Origin: Candidatus Aciduliprofundum sp.
GTDB lineage: Archaea > Thermoplasmatota > Thermoplasmata > Thermoplasmatales > Aciduliprofundaceae
Length of the DNA stretch: 10,134 bases
Direction of reading: 5' to 3'
Assembly (NCBI GenBank): GCA_015523135.1
Contig: WAKY01000073.1
Coordinates: 1-10,134, forward strand
In this document: positions 5,976 through 10,134 of the stretch, in pieces
How positions within the stretch are numbered: position 1 is the first letter of the stretch
Layout: the number at the start of each line of letters is the position of its first letter
Program-made: the position numbers and the translations under genes
Notes under the pieces: generated by a model
Databases searched by the model: none
Told to the model about the DNA's origin: nothing
Seen by the model: only the letters and a program-made list of their open reading frames with translations

Positions 5976-7193
5976 ATGAGGCACACGTATCTATCCAGGA
6001 TAATCACATACTACAATGGAGAGCTTAAGGATTTCAAAAATCATTACTTGATAGTTGAAGATGGGAAAATAGTGAGAATAACAAATAAAAAGCAGGAGAG
6101 TTTTGTAGATTATAGTGATTATATTATCCTTCCGGGATTCGTTGATGCCCATACTCATCTAGCCCAGATTGATGCTCGTGCCAAATGGTGTCCAGACTTG
6201 ATAGAATGGCTTGAAAGATACATATTTCCTACAGAGATGAGATTTAGAGATGAGGAATATGCAAGGGATGCAGCACGAAGATTCTTCAAAGAGCTTGCAA
6301 AGAATGGAACTACCACCGCAGCAGTTTTCTCATCACCATTCAAAAATGCGACAGATATAGCGTTTCAAGAAGCTTCTAAAATGGGGCTAAGGGTGATTAT
6401 GGGGCAAGTTATGATGGATACGAATGTGCCAGAAGAATTGAAAATTAGCTCGGAAAAGGCAGAGAGAGATACAAGGGAACTGGCAGAGAAATGGCACGGA
6501 TACAATGACATGCTTTATTACGCAGTAACTCCAAGATTTGCAGTGTCTTGCAGTATGGATCTAATGAAAACTCTTGCAAATATAGCAAAAGAGGAAAATT
6601 TGTACATACAAACTCACATATCTGAGCAAGAAAAGGAAATAGAAGAAGTGTTAAAATTGAATCCAGATTTCAAAAATTATGCAGAAGTGTACAAGCATGC
6701 GGGATTACTAGGAGAAAGAACTATACTCGCCCACGGAGTGCATTTAAATAATGAGGAATTAAAAATAATAAAGGAGGAGAATGCGAGCATAACACACTGT
6801 CCATCTTCAAACTTCTTCCTGCATAGCGGAATTATGAGCATGGATTCTATGAAGAGATATGGATTGAGGGTTGGATTTGGCTCGGATATTGCAGCAGGTC
6901 CGTATTTCTCAATGCTTGAAGTTGCAAGAGATGCTTCTTACTCAAATCCAATATCTCCAGAAGAAGCTTTTTACTACATCACTCTAGGTGGAGCAAAGAG
7001 CTTGGGCTTTGATAAAATAACGGGCTCTTTAGAAGCGGGTAAATGGGCAGATTTTGTAGTTGTATCTCTGGAGAATTTTGATGATTTAGATACGAGAGAA
7101 TTGCTATCCTCGCTTATCTATCTTGGAGATGATAGGAATATAATGGTCACATATGTAAAGGGAAAAGAAGTTTACAAGAAGGAGAAAATCTAA
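5976..7193 (+). CDS. guaD: Guanine deaminase (amidohydrolase family)
   Basis: Hydrolyses guanine to xanthine and ammonia in purine salvage or breakdown, in the cytoplasm. The 405 residues show the amidohydrolase metal site: His59 and His61 in LPGFVDAHTHLAQ, His214 in QTHISE (with catalytic Glu217), His253 in LAHGVHL and Asp304 in FGSDIAAG. Guanine-deaminase-specific patterns separate it from other cytosine/adenosine-type deaminases: LIEWLERYIFPTEMRFRD after the first metal motif, NGTTTAAVF, VTPRFAVSCS (Arg187, Phe189 near the base-binding site), YIQTHISEQ.EIE and HCPSSNFFLHSG. The length is slightly below bacterial and human enzymes (about 440-455), and the C-terminus (EAGKWADFVVV) is complete. 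ATG 5976 has only a weak GGGA upstream, so translation may be leaderless-like. It diverges from citrate synthase and is followed by tRNA-Cys. A related aminohydrolase (chlorohydrolase/SAH deaminase type) is less likely. Confidence 0.9.
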   Translation: MRHTYLSRIITYYNGELKDFKNHYLIVEDGKIVRITNKKQESFVDYSDYIILPGFVDAHTHLAQIDARAKWCPDLIEWLERYIFPTEMRFRDEEYARDAARRFFKELAKNGTTTAAVFSSPFKNATDIAFQEASKMGLRVIMGQVMMDTNVPEELKISSEKAERDTRELAEKWHGYNDMLYYAVTPRFAVSCSMDLMKTLANIAKEENLYIQTHISEQEKEIEEVLKLNPDFKNYAEVYKHAGLLGERTILAHGVHLNNEELKIIKEENASITHCPSSNFFLHSGIMSMDSMKRYGLRVGFGSDIAAGPYFSMLEVARDASYSNPISPEEAFYYITLGGAKSLGFDKITGSLEAGKWADFVVVSLENFDDLDTRELLSSLIYLGDDRNIMVTYVKGKEVYKKEKI

Positions 7194-7200
7194 TAAACAA
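7188..7200 (+). promoter_or_regulatory. Probable TATA box of the tRNA-Cys gene
   Basis: ATCTAATAAAC, centred about 26 bases before the first tRNA base, overlaps the guaD stop codon. The position is right for an archaeal tRNA promoter. If used, the tRNA has its own start inside the end of guaD rather than relying on read-through. Confidence 0.4.
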
Positions 7201-7219
7201 GAACTCTATGCAAGGTTAC

Positions 7220-7291
7220 GGGCAGGTGGCAGAGAGGTTATGCGCGGGACTGCAGATCCCGTTTACTCGGGTTCGAATCCCGACCTGCCCT
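7220..7291 (+). tRNA. trnC: tRNA-Cys (anticodon GCA)
   Basis: A full 72-base cloverleaf can be drawn. The acceptor stem GGGCAGG (7220-7226) pairs with CCTGCCC (7284-7290). The D arm is GCAG/..TGC with three pairs and a G13-A22 mismatch, a known habit of tRNA-Cys. The anticodon stem is CGGGA/TCCCG around loop CTGCAGA, giving GCA (7252-7254). The variable loop is TTTAC, and the T stem is TCGGG/CCCGA around TTCGAAT. The discriminator is T (7291), the usual identity base for cysteine. No CCA is encoded and there is no intron. Stems are GC-rich against the surrounding AT-rich DNA, as in thermophiles. It sits 26 bases after guaD and ends one base before the stop codon of convergent leuS. Confidence 0.97.
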
Positions 7292-10111
7292 CTACTCAAT
7301 GTATATGGCAGGTTTTAGAGGTAAAGCGTATTTTCTCTTGCTCTTTGGATCGTAATCTGGATTTATCACTATAGGAGCACCAAGAATGCTCTCTATCTTT
7401 TGTTTCTCTCTTTCTAGCAATGCATTCTCATCAATCTCCACAAATCTAATCTTCTCCTTTAGCAATCTTTTCACGAAATCAACAGTGCTCTTGTCCTTCC
7501 TGATTTTCATAGCTTCTTTTATCGCTTCCTTCGGCGAAACATCTTTTATGGCACGGAAAATATCCCATTTCCATAGCTCTGCAGTGTATATGTATATTTT
7601 ATGCGGCTGAATTTTTGCAACCTTTATTATCTCTTCAATATCAGATATGACAGAATCAAGATAGTCCTTCTCCGCTTCAATCTCCTCGTTAATGTATTCT
7701 TCCTTTATTTCCGGCAAATTCTCTAAAGAGATGTAAGTATTATGTCCTATCTTATGCCAATACTCTTCGCATATGTGTGGTATTACAGGGGAAAGTATTA
7801 AAAGCCATTCATCCATAATATTTCTTATAATGCTTTTTCTCCTTTCTGTGCCTGCAAAATTCTCATACTCTTTTACATCGTTCATAAAATGGAAGAGCAT
7901 GTTAATCATAGCATCTCTTATTCTGAAAGTATCAAATAGAGCAACGCTTTCTTTCAATCTCCTGTAAAACTTTGAAAGAAGCCATTTATCGTACCAGTCA
8001 TACTCTTTCAATGGCTCTGCATTAACACTTTCATCTAAGATATTCACAAATTGCACAAATCTTCTCCTCAAAGATGCAATCTCGCTCTCTCTCCAGTCCA
8101 CAACGCTATCTAGATCAGCATTTACAGCACAGTAAAGACGGAATAAATCCACTCCGTATTTATCAGCCACATGCGCTAGAGGTATAACATTTCCCTTGCT
8201 CTTAGATATCTTTGCGCCTTCACGAATCATTAAGCCATTAAGGGTTATAGCCCGAGGCCAGTACTCTTCTGGAAATATGGCTGCATGGTGCATAATGAAG
8301 AATGCAAGATGATTACTCAGATGCGGAGGAGCCGTGTGCCTCTCATCATTTGGATACCAGTATGAAAATTCAGTTCGCATCTCCTCAATTACATCCTCCT
8401 TTATTCCTGTTAACTTTGCAACTTCTGAAGCTTTGCCCTTTCCAAGGAAAACATAATCAAAGAACTCTTCTCTTAATTGCTCTGGCTTTATATTCTCCCT
8501 TCTAATTATATGCGCTATCGTGTACATTGCCATATAGATTGTAGAATCACTCAAGCTCTCAATTATCCACTCTTTGTTCCAAGGAAATCTCGTGCCTAGG
8601 CCTCTTTTCCTTGCACAGGGCCTCTTTTCAAGCCAGTCAATTATGCCATGCATTATTCCCTTGTATTTTGGAGGATAGAAAAGCATGTTATCCACAAGCT
8701 TGTGCCCAAGCTCTTTCCACCAAGATGGCGTGTAATCTATGAACCACTGCTCTTGCAGCACCGCAACTATGACCTTGTGTCCATTCCTTGTAACTGCCTT
8801 GCGGGATGTTTCATAGAACACATCTGCCTTGCCTAAACTTTTGAGCCAGTTCTTCACTTCATCCTTTATCTCATTTATTTTTATACCAGCAAACTGCTTG
8901 CATTTCTCATTTAAGATACCAGAATAAAATTCATCCTTGTAAATTATCTGTGTTGCCTCTTCTAATCTTGGATCATTCTGGTCTTTTATTCCCATTTTCT
9001 CGCATATATCCCTGGCGGGCATATCATAACCTTTTATATCAATTATCTTTATTGGCTCTATCTCCACATCCCTTTTGCTCAATCCAAATCTTTTCAAATA
9101 TTCTTCATTTTTCCGCAAATCCACAAGGGCTTGATAATCGTAGGGTGCATGAGCAGGCACAGAATAAACCACACCTGTGGCATTATCAGGATCCACAAAC
9201 TCCGCAGGCAAAATTGGTATTTTCCTTCCTTCCACGGGCTCTTTCACATATTTTCCTATGAATCTCTCGCCCAATACACATTCTTCAACACTAACATCTT
9301 CCTTTTGATACTTTAACTTCTCCGCAGCCTCCTTTGAGATGTACCAAATTTCATCCCCAACTTTAACTTTGCAATAGGTAGCATTTGGATTTAACCATAA
9401 ATTTGTTACACCAAATATAGTCTCAGGCCTCAATGTGGCTGCAACTAAATAACTATCCTCAAACTGAAATTTTATGGCTGTGAATTCCATTATGGATACT
9501 TTATTTATATCTCCGTCCTCAATATCATCCTCTCCCACAGGATTTCCATCCTCTATACTGTATGTTATAGGATATTTTCCCTTTTTTATTACCCCTTTAT
9601 CGTACAATTTCTTGAATTGCCATTCTACAAATTTATTGTAAATTGGCTCAGCAGTATGAAATTTCCTGCGCCAGTCAATACTATAACCCATCCCAATAAA
9701 ATCCTGCTGGGTCTTTTCTGCAAAATACTTTGCTATATTCTCAGGCTCAACGAAAGATTTGACGATTTCCTCAACCTTTTCCTCGTCATCCTCGTATATT
9801 CTCACATAATCCTTGTATAGTTGGATTACTCTCTCATCCCCAGCCTTTATGGCATCTGCAATAGCAAGAACAGGAGTGCCAGTCACATGAAAAGCCATGG
9901 GAAAGAGAACATTGTAGCCCTGTAATCTCTTAAAACGAGCTATTATATCACCCATGGTAAATGTCCTACCATGCCCAATATGTAAAGAGCCTGACATATA
10001 AGGATAGGGCACAGTTATGAAGAATTTCTTTTTATTTTCAACTCTCGGCTCAAATATCTTGTCCTCTTGCCATTTTCTCTGCCATTTACGCTCTATAGCT
10101 GCAAAATCCAT
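7292..10111 (-). CDS. leuS: Leucyl-tRNA synthetase (archaeal type)
   Basis: Class I synthetase charging tRNA-Leu, 939 residues and apparently complete. In order: N-terminal MDFAAIERKWQRKWQ; ATP-binding HIGH (44-47) within PYMSGSLHIGHGRT; the inserted CP1 editing domain with its threonine-rich ATLRPETIFG (225-234) and VPAHAPYDY; then KRPCARKRGLGTRFPW and the KMSKS-type KISKS (634-638, followed by KGN); an all-alpha anticodon-binding region; and an archaeal C-terminal domain ending PLKPAIYIE. The archaeal/eukaryotic pattern of the insertion and tail separates it from bacterial LeuRS. Start ATG 10111 gives the expected N-terminus. Upstream, no SD is visible, but TTTAA (10130-10134, minus strand) about 20 bases away may belong to a TATA box cut by the window edge, suggesting a leaderless mRNA. 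It converges on tRNA-Cys with no spacer. Confidence 0.96.
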   Translation of the reverse strand: MDFAAIERKWQRKWQEDKIFEPRVENKKKFFITVPYPYMSGSLHIGHGRTFTMGDIIARFKRLQGYNVLFPMAFHVTGTPVLAIADAIKAGDERVIQLYKDYVRIYEDDEEKVEEIVKSFVEPENIAKYFAEKTQQDFIGMGYSIDWRRKFHTAEPIYNKFVEWQFKKLYDKGVIKKGKYPITYSIEDGNPVGEDDIEDGDINKVSIMEFTAIKFQFEDSYLVAATLRPETIFGVTNLWLNPNATYCKVKVGDEIWYISKEAAEKLKYQKEDVSVEECVLGERFIGKYVKEPVEGRKIPILPAEFVDPDNATGVVYSVPAHAPYDYQALVDLRKNEEYLKRFGLSKRDVEIEPIKIIDIKGYDMPARDICEKMGIKDQNDPRLEEATQIIYKDEFYSGILNEKCKQFAGIKINEIKDEVKNWLKSLGKADVFYETSRKAVTRNGHKVIVAVLQEQWFIDYTPSWWKELGHKLVDNMLFYPPKYKGIMHGIIDWLEKRPCARKRGLGTRFPWNKEWIIESLSDSTIYMAMYTIAHIIRRENIKPEQLREEFFDYVFLGKGKASEVAKLTGIKEDVIEEMRTEFSYWYPNDERHTAPPHLSNHLAFFIMHHAAIFPEEYWPRAITLNGLMIREGAKISKSKGNVIPLAHVADKYGVDLFRLYCAVNADLDSVVDWRESEIASLRRRFVQFVNILDESVNAEPLKEYDWYDKWLLSKFYRRLKESVALFDTFRIRDAMINMLFHFMNDVKEYENFAGTERRKSIIRNIMDEWLLILSPVIPHICEEYWHKIGHNTYISLENLPEIKEEYINEEIEAEKDYLDSVISDIEEIIKVAKIQPHKIYIYTAELWKWDIFRAIKDVSPKEAIKEAMKIRKDKSTVDFVKRLLKEKIRFVEIDENALLEREKQKIESILGAPIVINPDYDPKSKRKYALPLKPAIYIE

Positions 10112-10134
10112 AGGGCTTAATGTGAATCCTTAAA

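Noticed and set aside
1..10134. CRISPR array, insertion sequence, prophage or defence system
   Set aside because: No spaced repeats, transposase, terminal inverted repeats, integrase or phage genes were seen; gene content is metabolic and translational.

Overview
The window looks like part of a low-GC, thermophilic euryarchaeal chromosome. The supporting signs are an archaeal-type leucyl-tRNA synthetase, A/T-rich TATA-like boxes about 25 bases ahead of expected start points, GGTGA/GGAGG ribosome-binding sites, T-run terminators without hairpins, heavy use of AGA/AGG and ATA codons, a tRNA gene with no encoded CCA and GC-rich stems (about 62% GC), and secreted proteins with a C-terminal membrane anchor. 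My best guess is a Thermoplasmata relative such as Aciduliprofundum; this is an impression from the proteins, not a tested placement. I see no mobile element, CRISPR array or integration scar.

Layout, left to right: (1) the 3' end of a large secreted or surface protein gene (plus strand, cut by the window edge) with a jelly-roll-like domain, a carboxypeptidase-regulatory-like domain and a C-terminal membrane anchor; (2) an isocitrate dehydrogenase (icd, plus); (3) convergent to it, a small unrecognised membrane protein (minus); (4) a tight minus-strand operon, citrate synthase > large subunit > small subunit of an aconitase/isopropylmalate-isomerase-type hydro-lyase, in which each stop codon lies inside the next gene's ribosome-binding site; (5) a 113-base divergent promoter region; (6) a guanine deaminase (guaD, plus); (7) a tRNA-Cys(GCA) gene (plus); (8) a complete leucyl-tRNA synthetase (leuS, minus), whose stop codon touches the last base of the tRNA.

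Together, citrate synthase, the two-subunit hydro-lyase and the isocitrate dehydrogenase would make an oxidative half citric-acid cycle: acetyl-CoA + oxaloacetate > citrate > isocitrate > 2-oxoglutarate, the usual route to glutamate. The notable point is that the aconitase step has no classical single-chain aconitase here. Its place in the operon is taken by a LeuC/LeuD-like pair whose small subunit carries an LRT sequence in the substrate-recognition loop, so the pair may be a citrate-acting enzyme that databases would label as leucine biosynthesis. This is the best candidate for under-described biology in an otherwise housekeeping region.

Two starts deserve correction relative to the longest open frames. 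The large subunit probably starts at a TTG (4699) and the small subunit at ATG 3429; the upstream GTG codons of both frames are part of the Shine-Dalgarno sequences. No stretch over 300 bases lacks a gene.
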